Positions 56,819-64,000 of a DNA stretch of 64,000 nucleotides are shown here, one piece after another. The number at the start of each line of letters is the position of its first letter. Positions within the stretch are counted from its first letter, which is position 1. The notes under the pieces are model-generated. The model was not told the origin of the DNA and did not search any database. It saw only the letters and a program-made list of their open reading frames with translations. This DNA is from Blastococcus sp. CPCC 205250 (lineage in GTDB: Bacteria; Actinomycetota; Actinomycetes; Mycobacteriales; Geodermatophilaceae): positions 124,001 to 188,000 of the forward strand of contig NZ_JABGCG010000004.1 in the NCBI RefSeq assembly GCF_019799925.1. Reading direction: 5' to 3'. Position numbers and translations under genes: made by a program.

Positions 56819-58159
56819 ATGCCCGCTCCCGCTCCGACCGCCGAGGCCCCCGGGCCGACCGCCGGGCGCCCCGCGCACACCGGTCCCATCCGGCGGATCA
56901 TCGCCGGGTCCCTGCTCGCCGGGGCACTGCTCGCGGCCGCGCTCACCCTGGCCGTGTTCTCCGGTGCGCCCGAGCACGTCATCACCGGGTCGGCCCTGAT
57001 CGGGTTCGCCTCCGGCTGGGCGCTGCTCGCGGCGCTGTCAGCGTGGCTGACCAGCCAGCCGCAGCGGTGGGCACTGGTGCCGGCCGCCGCCCTCGCCACG
57101 ACCGGCCTCGGGCTCGTGGTCCTCGCCCCGGGCGACCCCGGGCTGACCGCCGCCGGATGGGTGTGGCCCCCGGTGCTGATGACGCTGGCCGTGTGGATGG
57201 GCGCCCGGATACGCCGCGCCCTGGCCGCCGGCAGCGGCCGCTGGCTCCTCTACCCGGTTGTGGTGGTCATGGCCGCTGCGGCGGTGGGCGGCGCTGTGCA
57301 GACCGCTGCGCTGGCCTCCGACGATCCCGGCGGGTCGATGCCGGGGCAGACCCACGACGTCGGCGGCCACCGGTTACACCTGGACTGCACCGGCTCCGGC
57401 GGCCCGACCGTGGTGCTGTTCAACGGGCTGGGGCTGACGTCGGCCAACTGGGCGCGCGTCGCCCCGGCCGTCGCGCGCAGCGGCCGGGTCTGCGCCTACG
57501 ACCGCGCGGGCCAGGGGTGGAGCGAGGACGCACCGCAGCCGCAGGACGGCCACCGGGCCGCAGCCGACCTGCACACCCTGCTCGAGAGCGCCGGTGAGCG
57601 AGGCCCCTACGTGCTCGTCGGGCACTCGATCGGTGGGGACCACGCGATGACCTACGCCGCCCGCTACCCCGAGCAGGTCGCCGGCATGGTCCTGCTGGAC
57701 GCCACCGATCCCCACCGGGTCGGCGGCGGTCCCCCCGGTGCCATGGCTGTCCTGCCCAGCCTCGCGCGCCTCGGTGTCGGCCAGTTGCTCCCCACCTCGT
57801 ACTGGTCCGCCCTGCCCGAACCGGCCGCCGGGCAGGTACGGGAGTTCAACGCCGGCCCTCGCGGCTGGCGCAACGTCCGCGACGAGATCGCCACCCTGCG
57901 CGTGCTGCTCACGCAGGCCCGCGCGCTGACCACCCTGGGCGACAGGCCGCTGGTGGTGCTCACCGCCGCCGGCAACGAGGACGATCCTGCCCGACTCGCC
58001 GGGCAGGAACGGATGGCCGCGCTGTCGACCAACAGCGTCCACCGGCACGCCAGTGCTGGGCACGGAGCTCTGCTGGACGAGGAGCGCGGCGCCGCCAGCT
58101 CGGTACAGGCGGTGGTCGACGTCGTGCGTGCCGTGCGCGCCGGCACGCCCCTGCGGTAG
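56819..58159 (+). CDS. Membrane-anchored alpha/beta hydrolase
   Basis: A 446-residue protein. The first 165 residues hold four transmembrane helices (IIAGSLLAGALLAAALTLAV and others to WLLYPVVVVMAAAAVGG), and about 180-446 is an alpha/beta hydrolase: HRLHLDCTGSGGPTVVLFNG, the Ser elbow VLVGHSIGGDHAM, and a His near HRHASAGHGALLDEE. The catalytic domain should face outside. Serine-hydrolase activity on lipids or peptides is likely; substrate unknown. ATG with CAGGAG 5-7 nt upstream. Preceded by a membrane protein gene. Confidence 0.82.
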   Translation: MPAPAPTAEAPGPTAGRPAHTGPIRRIIAGSLLAGALLAAALTLAVFSGAPEHVITGSALIGFASGWALLAALSAWLTSQPQRWALVPAAALATTGLGLVVLAPGDPGLTAAGWVWPPVLMTLAVWMGARIRRALAAGSGRWLLYPVVVVMAAAAVGGAVQTAALASDDPGGSMPGQTHDVGGHRLHLDCTGSGGPTVVLFNGLGLTSANWARVAPAVARSGRVCAYDRAGQGWSEDAPQPQDGHRAAADLHTLLESAGERGPYVLVGHSIGGDHAMTYAARYPEQVAGMVLLDATDPHRVGGGPPGAMAVLPSLARLGVGQLLPTSYWSALPEPAAGQVREFNAGPRGWRNVRDEIATLRVLLTQARALTTLGDRPLVVLTAAGNEDDPARLAGQERMAALSTNSVHRHASAGHGALLDEERGAASSVQAVVDVVRAVRAGTPLR

Positions 58160-58354
58160 ACCCGGCGGTCCTCCGGGCGTGGGCCTGCACCCCGGCGGCG
58201 CAGCGCCGCTTCGCGGCCGACGTCGCGCACGAGCGGCAGCTGGCCGACACGGCCAGGGGCCGGTTGCAGGCCGCGTTGGAACCGGTGACCGTGGCTGCCG
58301 GTCGACCGACCCGCGCCGGTGCGCCGCCCGACCCTCCTGCGCCTCCCGCGCGGC

Positions 58355-58360
58355 TAGGCT
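58355..58360 (+). promoter_or_regulatory. Candidate -10 (TAGGCT) of the oxygenase gene
   Basis: TAGGCT 38 nt before the ATG at 58398; the AGGAGG ribosome site lies between. Confidence 0.45.
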
Positions 58361-58397
58361 CCCGGACGGGGAACCCGCAGTGGACCAGGAGGAACGG

Positions 58398-59387
58398 ATG
58401 ACCGGTCGTCAGGTCGGCCCTGACAGCTACCTGGTCAGCGCAGCGGAGGCCGACGAGCTCGTCGCCCTGGCGGGCACGGTCACGGCCGACCCCGCCACCG
58501 ACCCGGCGGGCTTCACCGCGCAGGCCGCCCGGGCCGCGCGGAGGCTGCCCGAGCCGCTGTGGGAGGCCGTGCACTGCTTCGACCTCATGGGCAGCGCCAG
58601 TGGCATCCTCGTCCTGCGCGGGCTGCCGGTCCGGGACGTGCCCCCCACCCCCGGCGACAACTCCCAGCACGTCGGCGCGACCACCGAGGCCGCCCGCATC
58701 CAGGCCGTCGTGAACAGCTGCCTGGGTCAGATGGTCGGCTACGAGGCCGAGGCCGGAGGGCGGCTCTTCCAGGACATGGTGCCCTCCCCCGCCATGGCCG
58801 ACACCCAGACCTCGCAGAGCTCCCGGGTGGTCCTCGAGGCCCACACCGAGCAGAGCTTCAGCGCGCTGGGACCCGACGTCGTCTCCCTCATGTGCCTGCG
58901 CGGCGACCCGGCGGCCGCGACGTACGTCTTCCCCGCCACCGACCTGCTGGCGCACCTCACCCCCGCCGAGGAGGAGCTGCTCCGCCGGCCCCTGTGGACC
59001 TTCCAGGTGGACCAGAGCTTCCGCCTCCGGGGCGACCGGTTCGTCGACGGCGACGTCCGGGGGCCGTTCCCCGTCCTGGCCGGTCCCGCCGAGGACCCGA
59101 CGTTCCTGTTCGACCAGGACCTGCAGCGCGGCACCACCCCGGAGGCGCAGGACCTCCTCGGGAAGGTCATCGACCTGTACTGCCGGCACCGGCGGGAGCA
59201 CGTCCTCGCCCCGGGTGACCTGCTGCTGCTGGACAACCACCGCGCCATCCACGGCCGGTCGGCGTTCCGGCCGCACTACGACGGCGCCCAGCGCTTCGTC
59301 CTGCGCACGTTCGTCGTCCGGGACCTTTTCCGGTCCCACCACGCCCGTCCGGTCGGCGGGCTGATCATCCCCGCCCGCTTCAGCTGA
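58398..59387 (+). CDS. Fe(II)/2-oxoglutarate oxygenase, clavaminate synthase/TauD-like
   Basis: A 329-residue enzyme of the clavaminate synthase-like group. The iron triad is of the HxE kind: His-Thr-Glu in VVLEAHTEQSFSALGP and the distal His in LLLLDNHRAIHGRSAF; the 2-oxoglutarate Arg is in GAQRFVLRTFVV. HxE enzymes such as arginine and asparagine beta-hydroxylases act on free amino acids, so an amino-acid hydroxylase is likely. Ends with KxxP-like PVGGLIIPARFS. ATG with AGGAGG 5 nt upstream. Stands alone with its own TAGGCT promoter. Confidence 0.86.
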   Translation: MTGRQVGPDSYLVSAAEADELVALAGTVTADPATDPAGFTAQAARAARRLPEPLWEAVHCFDLMGSASGILVLRGLPVRDVPPTPGDNSQHVGATTEAARIQAVVNSCLGQMVGYEAEAGGRLFQDMVPSPAMADTQTSQSSRVVLEAHTEQSFSALGPDVVSLMCLRGDPAAATYVFPATDLLAHLTPAEEELLRRPLWTFQVDQSFRLRGDRFVDGDVRGPFPVLAGPAEDPTFLFDQDLQRGTTPEAQDLLGKVIDLYCRHRREHVLAPGDLLLLDNHRAIHGRSAFRPHYDGAQRFVLRTFVVRDLFRSHHARPVGGLIIPARFS

Positions 59388-59476
59388 CCCGCGGAGCAGG
59401 CCGGCCCCGCTGATCCGGCGGGCACGCGCGCGGCGGCGAGGACCGCCGGGCGGCCACGCCCGGCGGAGGCGCGTGG

Positions 59477-59482
59477 CAGGGT
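59477..59482 (+). promoter_or_regulatory. Candidate -10 variant (CAGGGT), leaderless, LOV protein
   Basis: CAGGGT ends 7 nt before the GTG at 59490 and decides this start. Confidence 0.3.
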
Positions 59483-59489
59483 GCACGTC

Positions 59490-61733
59490 GTGACGTCGCC
59501 CGCCCCGTCCCGGTGGACGATCCGCTCGCTGTACCAGCCGATCGTCGACCTCCGGGACGGCACGCTCGTCGCCGTCGAGGCGCTGTCCCGCGGCGAACCG
59601 GGACCACGGGAGTCGGCGGAGTCGCTCTTCGCCGACGCACGGGCGATCGGGACGCTGGTCGAGCTCGACGAGTTCTGCCTCCGCACCGCCCTGCAGGGTG
59701 CCGGGCGCAGTCCCGGTCCCGTCACCCTCTTCGCCAACATCGAGGCCGTCACGCTGTCGACGCTGGGTCCGCGGCGACTGGCGGAGCTGGCCGACCTGAC
59801 GGCGGACCACGTGGCCGTCGTCCTGGAGGTCACCGAGCGGGCCCTGCTCGAGCGTGCGGCCGAGCTCGTCCGGGGCGTCCAGGCCGTCCGCGACCTGGGA
59901 TGGGGCGTGGCGCTGGACGACGCCGGCGCGGAGCCCAAGGGCCTCGCCCTCATGCCGTTCCTGCGCCCCGACGTGATCAAGCTCGACCTCGCCCTGGTCC
60001 GTGGGCACACCACGCTGCAGGCCGCCGCGGTGGTGAACGCCGTCCGCGCGGAGGCCGAGCGCTCCGGCGCGGTCCTCCTCGCCGAGGGGATCGAGAGCGA
60101 GCAGCACCTCGAACGCGCGCTGGCCATGGGCGCCCGCCTGGGTCAGGGCTGGATGTTCGGCCGTCCCGGCGCCCTGGCGACCGCCGGCATGTCCCCCTTC
60201 CCCGTGCCGCCCGCCCCCACCGCCCGTGGCCGGCGGTCGGCAGCCGCCCCGCGCACGCCGTACGACCTGCTCACCGCCCGGTCGGCCGCGCAACGCGCCA
60301 CCGTGCCGCTGGTGGCCTCCATGACCCGCCAGCTGGAGCGGCAGGCGCTCCTCCTCGACGAGCAGACGGTCGTGCTGGCGAACTTCCAGAACGCCGACGC
60401 GATGACACCGGCGACCCGGCGACGGTACGAGTCCCTGGCGAGCCTCTCCGCGTTCACCGCGGTCACCGGCGCCGGCATGCCCGACGAGCCCGCCCCCGGC
60501 GTGCACGGCACGTCCCTCGAACCGGACGACCCGCTCACCGAGCAGTGGGTGATCACCGTCGTCAGCCCGCACTTCGCCGCCGCGCTCGTCGCCCGGGACG
60601 TCGCCGAAGGGGACGGCGACGGCCGCGGTCGTGCAGCCGGTCCGGGCGGCCACCCGGTGCGGCGCCTGGACTACGTGCTGACCTACGACCGGCAGCGCGT
60701 CCTCGACGTGGCGGGACTGGTCCTGGAGAAGGTCCGGGCCATGTCCGGCGCCACGTCCGAGGCCACGGCCGAGCCGTTGCCCGCCGCCTCCGGCGCGCCG
60801 GCCGCCGACGCCGTGCGGGTGCCCCCGGCGGTCCTCCCCGACCTCCTGCTGCGCGCGATCGCGACGGCGAGCAACGGCATCGTCATCGCGGACGCGTCCT
60901 CGTCGGACCTCCCGCTGGTGTACGTCAACGCGGCGTTCCTCCGCCTGACGGGCTACTCCCTGGCCGAGGTGCTCGGCCGCAACTGCCGGTTCCTGCAGGG
61001 GCCCGACACCGACCCGAGCCAGGTGCAGCCGATCCGCCGGAGGCTGCTGGCCGGGCGCGACGTGCACACCGTCCTGCTCAACTACCGGCGCGACGGGACG
61101 GCCTTCTGGAACGAGCTCCAGATCAGCGCGGTCACCGACGCCGCCGGCCACATCACGCACTACATCGGCAACCAGCTCGACGTCACCAGCCGGGTCGAGC
61201 GCGAGAAGCGGACGACGTACCTCGCCCACCACGACGAGCTCACCGCGCTGCCCAACCGGGCCCACATCCTGGACCACCTCCACCTGGAACTGCGGCGTGC
61301 GCGGCGGAGCGGCATGAGCGTGGCCGTTCTGATGCTGGACCTCGACCGGTTCAAGGAGATCAACGACCGGTACGGACATGCCGCCGGCGACTCGGCGCTG
61401 AACTGGGCGGCGCGCCGGCTCCGTTCCGCGGTCCGCGCCGGTGACCTGCTCGGTCGTCTCGGCGGTGACGAGTTCCTGCTCGTGCTCGCCGGCCTACCGC
61501 CGATGGCAGGCCCGTCGGACGACCCCGGACAGGAGCAGGCAGCCGACGAGACGCTCCGTCGGGTCCAGGAGCACCTCCACGCCGCTCTCGACCTCCCCCT
61601 CGCGCTGACGGAGGGCACCGTCCGCCTCAGCGCCAGCTCCGGGACGGCGCTGTTCCCCCGGGACGCCACCGAGGTGGCGGAGCTGATCGCGCGCGCCGAC
61701 GCCGCGATGTACCGCCACAAGGCCGGCGGCTGA
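59490..61733 (+). CDS. EAL-DICT-LOV-GGDEF cyclic-di-GMP photoreceptor enzyme
   Basis: A 747-residue multidomain protein. Order: EAL (about 8-225; Glu30 in VEALSRG, NIEAVTL, LEVTERAL, ALDDAG, VIKLDLALV, LLAEGIESE), DICT sensor (about 255-420; MTRQLERQALLLDEQTVVLA), LOV domain (about 455-570; GRNCRFLQGPDTDP with photoactive Cys499), GGDEF (about 580-747; DLDRFKEINDRYGHAAGDSAL, GGDEF at 658-662, an RAGD inhibition site upstream). EAL has DDAG where active forms have DDFG. GTG 59490 is preferred over GTG 59481 for its CAGGGT element. Blue light likely controls cyclic-di-GMP. Confidence 0.9.
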   Translation: MTSPAPSRWTIRSLYQPIVDLRDGTLVAVEALSRGEPGPRESAESLFADARAIGTLVELDEFCLRTALQGAGRSPGPVTLFANIEAVTLSTLGPRRLAELADLTADHVAVVLEVTERALLERAAELVRGVQAVRDLGWGVALDDAGAEPKGLALMPFLRPDVIKLDLALVRGHTTLQAAAVVNAVRAEAERSGAVLLAEGIESEQHLERALAMGARLGQGWMFGRPGALATAGMSPFPVPPAPTARGRRSAAAPRTPYDLLTARSAAQRATVPLVASMTRQLERQALLLDEQTVVLANFQNADAMTPATRRRYESLASLSAFTAVTGAGMPDEPAPGVHGTSLEPDDPLTEQWVITVVSPHFAAALVARDVAEGDGDGRGRAAGPGGHPVRRLDYVLTYDRQRVLDVAGLVLEKVRAMSGATSEATAEPLPAASGAPAADAVRVPPAVLPDLLLRAIATASNGIVIADASSSDLPLVYVNAAFLRLTGYSLAEVLGRNCRFLQGPDTDPSQVQPIRRRLLAGRDVHTVLLNYRRDGTAFWNELQISAVTDAAGHITHYIGNQLDVTSRVEREKRTTYLAHHDELTALPNRAHILDHLHLELRRARRSGMSVAVLMLDLDRFKEINDRYGHAAGDSALNWAARRLRSAVRAGDLLGRLGGDEFLLVLAGLPPMAGPSDDPGQEQAADETLRRVQEHLHAALDLPLALTEGTVRLSASSGTALFPRDATEVAELIARADAAMYRHKAGG

Positions 61734-61863
61734 GGACCGCGCCGCCGCCCGCCGGCGGGTGCCGGGCCACCGGTCGGAGGGGCGGCCGGGCAGACCGCGC
61801 GTCGCCCGGCCGACGCCGGGGAGCCCCCGCCGACCACGTCGTGTGACGCCCCGGGAGGGCGGG

Positions 61864-61869
61864 CACAGT
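61864..61869 (+). promoter_or_regulatory. Candidate -10 variant (CACAGT), leaderless, ATP-grasp pair
   Basis: CACAGT ends 7 nt before the GTG at 61877. Confidence 0.3.
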
Positions 61870-61876
61870 GGGCGGC

Positions 61877-62779
61877 GTGCGCGTGCTGCTGGTGATCACC
61901 GATGTGGACTGGTACGAGTCGGCCGGGTACGCGGCCGCCTGGGTGCGCGCGCTGGAGGAGCAGGGCGCCGAGGTCGAGCGACTGGCCCGGATCCCGGCCG
62001 ACTGGCCGGTCACCGGCCCGCCCCCGGGCCGCTACGACCTGGCGATCGCGCACGTGCTGGTCGAGGAGGTGGTCGCCTACGCGCCGACCTTCGCCCTGGC
62101 GGCGCTGCTCGAGGCGTCCGGCGTCCCCCTGCTCAACCCCGTCGGCGCGCTGGTCGCCTCCGCCGACAAGCTGGTGACCCATGCCGTGTGGGCGGCCGCC
62201 GGCGTGCCCCAGCCCGCGGCCTGGGACCTGGCCCGGCTGCGGGAGTGGCCGATGCCCGGACGGCGGATGGTGCTCAAGCCCGCGCTGGGTGACGGCGCCC
62301 GCTACATCGAGCTGGTCGGGGACCTCGGCGCCGCCCACGAGGTCGAGGCCGCCTGGCGGGCCGACGAGGCGCGCGGCGGCCACCGGCGCGGCGTGGCGCT
62401 GCTGCAGGAGTGGATCGCCGAGCCGGCGTGCGCGCGGGTCTTCGCCACGCCGACCACGTGCTCGCTGGTCTACGAGAAGTCCCGGGCCGAGGGCGCGCTG
62501 GTCACCCACGGGACGGTCTACCCGCGGGTGTACGAGGCGCCGCCGGAGCTGGCCCGGCTGGCCCAGCGGATGGTCGCCGCCCTCGGCGGGGGGCTGATGG
62601 GCGTCGACGTGCTCGTCGCACCCGACGGCCGGCTGGTCGCACTCGAGGCCAACGCCCCCTTCGGCTTCGACGTCACCGATCCGCAGCAGGCGCGGTGGGT
62701 CGCTCGCGCTGCCCTGGCCGCGGCCGAGCACGCCGCGGCGGAGCACGCCGCGGCGGAGCGCACGACGGCGGTCGCGTGA
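61877..62779 (+). CDS. ATP-grasp ligase (RimK/D-Ala-D-Ala ligase-like)
   Basis: A 300-residue ATP-grasp protein. N-terminal RVLLVITDVDWYESAGYAAA is the substrate domain; ATP contacts include RRMVLKPALGDGARYIEL (Lys), VALLQEWIAEP, and the metal-site Glu-x-Asn in VALEANAPFGF. Joins an acid to an amine through an acyl phosphate; the substrate is unknown. GTG 61877 is preferred over GTG 61868 by its CACAGT element. The end carries a 15-bp duplication coding for EHAAA twice. Its stop overlaps the next gene (GTGA). Confidence 0.85.
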   Translation: MRVLLVITDVDWYESAGYAAAWVRALEEQGAEVERLARIPADWPVTGPPPGRYDLAIAHVLVEEVVAYAPTFALAALLEASGVPLLNPVGALVASADKLVTHAVWAAAGVPQPAAWDLARLREWPMPGRRMVLKPALGDGARYIELVGDLGAAHEVEAAWRADEARGGHRRGVALLQEWIAEPACARVFATPTTCSLVYEKSRAEGALVTHGTVYPRVYEAPPELARLAQRMVAALGGGLMGVDVLVAPDGRLVALEANAPFGFDVTDPQQARWVARAALAAAEHAAAEHAAAERTTAVA

Positions 62780-64000
62780 GCACGGACCTGACGACCGGGA
62801 CCTCCACGACCGGGAGGGCGACGGCCGACACCACGGCCGCCGGCACCACGGCGGCCGGCACCACGGCGGCCGCCACCGCGGCGGAGCACGTCCCGGCGGC
62901 CGGCGTCGACGAGGCGCTGCTGCCCGACGGCAGCGCCCGCGCGCACGCGGCGGCCGCACTCGCCGCGGTCCGCGCCCGGGGCCCGCGTGCGCTGGCCGCG
63001 GACGTCGCCCGCGCGGCCGCCGAGCTGGGCCTGGTGCACGGCGCCGTCGCGGCCGGGAAGGTGGACCCCTTCGTCGTCGACCCCGTGCCGCGGGTCCTGC
63101 AGCGCAGCGAGTGGCAGCAGCTGGCGGCGGGCCTGGAGCAGCGGCTGCGCGCACTGGAGGCCTTCGTCGCCGACGCCCACGGTCCGCGGGAGGCGGTCCG
63201 CGCGGGCGTCGTGCCGGCCGCGGTGATCGAGACCAACCGCTACCTCTCCCCCGGCCTGGCCCCGCCGCGGCGCTGGATCGGCATGGCCGGACCCGACGTC
63301 GTCCGCGGCGCCGACGGCCGGCTCGTCGTCCTGGAGGACAACCTGCGGACGCCGACGCTGCTGGCCTACGCCCTGGCCGCGCGGGACATCGTGGCCCCGC
63401 GGCTGGACGTCCGGCCGGGGCCGGCGCCCGTGCGGGAGGCCGCCCGCACGGCGATGCGGCGGATGCTCGCCGCGGCCACCGACCTCCCCGACCCGGTCGT
63501 GGCCGTGCTCGGGGACGGACCGCGCGGCGGCATCCCCTGGGAGATCGACCAGCTCGGGGAGATGGCCGGCGCGCCGGTCGTGCTGCCCTCGGACCTCGTC
63601 ACCCGCGGCGACGCCCTCGCGCTGCCGGACGGGCGCCGGGTGGACCTGCTGTGGCGGCGCACCAGCGAGGAGCGGCTGACCGACGACCACGGCCGGCTCA
63701 ACGAGCTCGGCGAGCTGCTCGACCGCCCGCTGCGGGCCGGCACGGTCACCGTCGTCAACGCCTTCGGCACCGGCGTGGCCGACGACAAGCGCACCTACCC
63801 CTACGTCGAGGACCTGGTCCGGTTCTTCCTCGGGGAGGAGCCGCAGGTGCGCTCCGTGCCCGCCTACGACCTCGGGGACCCGGCGCAGTGCCGGGCGGCG
63901 CTGGCGCGGCTGCCCGAGCTGGTCCTCAAGCCGCGCTCGGGCTCCGGCGGCCGCGGGGTGCTCATCGGCCCCCGGGCGGACGCCGCGCGGCTGGAGCGCG
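62776..64000 (+). CDS. Circularly permuted ATP-grasp protein (DUF404/407 type), cut by window end
   Basis: At least 408 codons, no stop before the window edge. Blocks of the CP-ATP-grasp family: WIGMAGPDVVRGADGRLVVL, VLEDNLRTPT (glutamate-asparagine core), VVNAFGTGVADDKRTYPYVEDLVRFFLGEEP, and LVLKPRSGSGGRGVLIGP. Residues 4-32 are Thr/Ala-rich from a 15-bp tandem repeat and should be disordered. Such proteins likely make peptide or amide bonds on unknown acceptors. The GTG overlaps the previous ATP-grasp stop, so the two ligases are translationally coupled. Confidence 0.88.
   Translation, partial: MSTDLTTGTSTTGRATADTTAAGTTAAGTTAAATAAEHVPAAGVDEALLPDGSARAHAAAALAAVRARGPRALAADVARAAAELGLVHGAVAAGKVDPFVVDPVPRVLQRSEWQQLAAGLEQRLRALEAFVADAHGPREAVRAGVVPAAVIETNRYLSPGLAPPRRWIGMAGPDVVRGADGRLVVLEDNLRTPTLLAYALAARDIVAPRLDVRPGPAPVREAARTAMRRMLAAATDLPDPVVAVLGDGPRGGIPWEIDQLGEMAGAPVVLPSDLVTRGDALALPDGRRVDLLWRRTSEERLTDDHGRLNELGELLDRPLRAGTVTVVNAFGTGVADDKRTYPYVEDLVRFFLGEEPQVRSVPAYDLGDPAQCRAALARLPELVLKPRSGSGGRGVLIGPRADAARLER
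62830..62874 (+). repeat. 15-bp tandem repeat in the CP-ATP-grasp gene
   Basis: Three near-identical copies of ACCACGGCGGCCGGC, encoding Thr-Thr-Ala-Ala-Gly units at the N-terminus. Confidence 0.75.

Noticed and set aside
57960..61379. 1139-residue minus-strand frame across the oxygenase and LOV genes
   Set aside because: No domain, Arg/Gly-rich composition, and it lies opposite two well-supported genes.

Overview
The window is chromosomal DNA of a very GC-rich actinobacterium. The gene content (Pup-proteasome system, PafBC, mycothiol ligase MshC, DUF3090, SCO1664-family and DUF5703 proteins) and the gene order, which follows the Mycobacterium tuberculosis Rv2090-Rv2141c block, fit a free-living member such as a Geodermatophilaceae-type organism. 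The family assignment is inference from style and content, not from a search. Layout: 1-2039 holds the end of a radical SAM protein, an Lrp regulator and an M24 peptidase. 2108-11412 holds a 5'-3' exonuclease and the minus-strand series pafB-pafC, a 63-residue membrane protein, tatA-tatC, a lipid kinase, the helicase helY and a DUF4333 membrane protein. 11530-23552 is the protein-tagging locus: pafA, prcA, prcB, an endonuclease VII-like gene, pup, dop, a lipoprotein, mpa, trmI and a RecB-like nuclease. Here Pup ends in Gly-Gly-Glu. 23582-28112 is a mixed set (mycothiol-dependent isomerase-like, HtaA, HAD, thioesterase, amidohydrolase). 28122-44512 holds metH, a PAC2 protein, dgt, mshC, the DUF3090/phosphatase group, uppP, an aldo/keto reductase and a RecD2-like helicase. 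44486-49800 includes a DUF2470 heme-type gene under a DtxR/IdeR-like iron box, small proteins, a methyltransferase, an SDR, an M20 peptidase and a SHOCT membrane protein. 49917-51180 is a tRNA-Leu(GAG) gene followed by a miniature island: a GIY-YIG gene of lower GC between a 16-bp direct repeat, one copy of which is the tRNA 3' end. 51497-64000 is accessory: a MacB-type ABC exporter, a GlxA-type regulator, a membrane-anchored hydrolase, an Fe(II)/2-oxoglutarate oxygenase, an EAL-DICT-LOV-GGDEF photoreceptor enzyme and two overlapping ATP-grasp genes cut by the window end. How the parts work together: PafA attaches Pup to proteins, Dop removes it, Mpa unfolds pupylated substrates into the PrcAB proteasome through its C-terminal Gly-Gln-Tyr-Leu tail, and PafBC (DNA-damage activator) sits next door with the nuclease and helicase genes. 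Two window-wide sequence habits stand out. Most first genes of operons have a TAnnnT (or CAnnnT) hexamer 6-8 nt before the start codon, which is the signature of leaderless transcription. In two places (before uppP and before the HAD gene) the leaderless start belongs to a tiny upstream ORF that ends at or just before the real gene.
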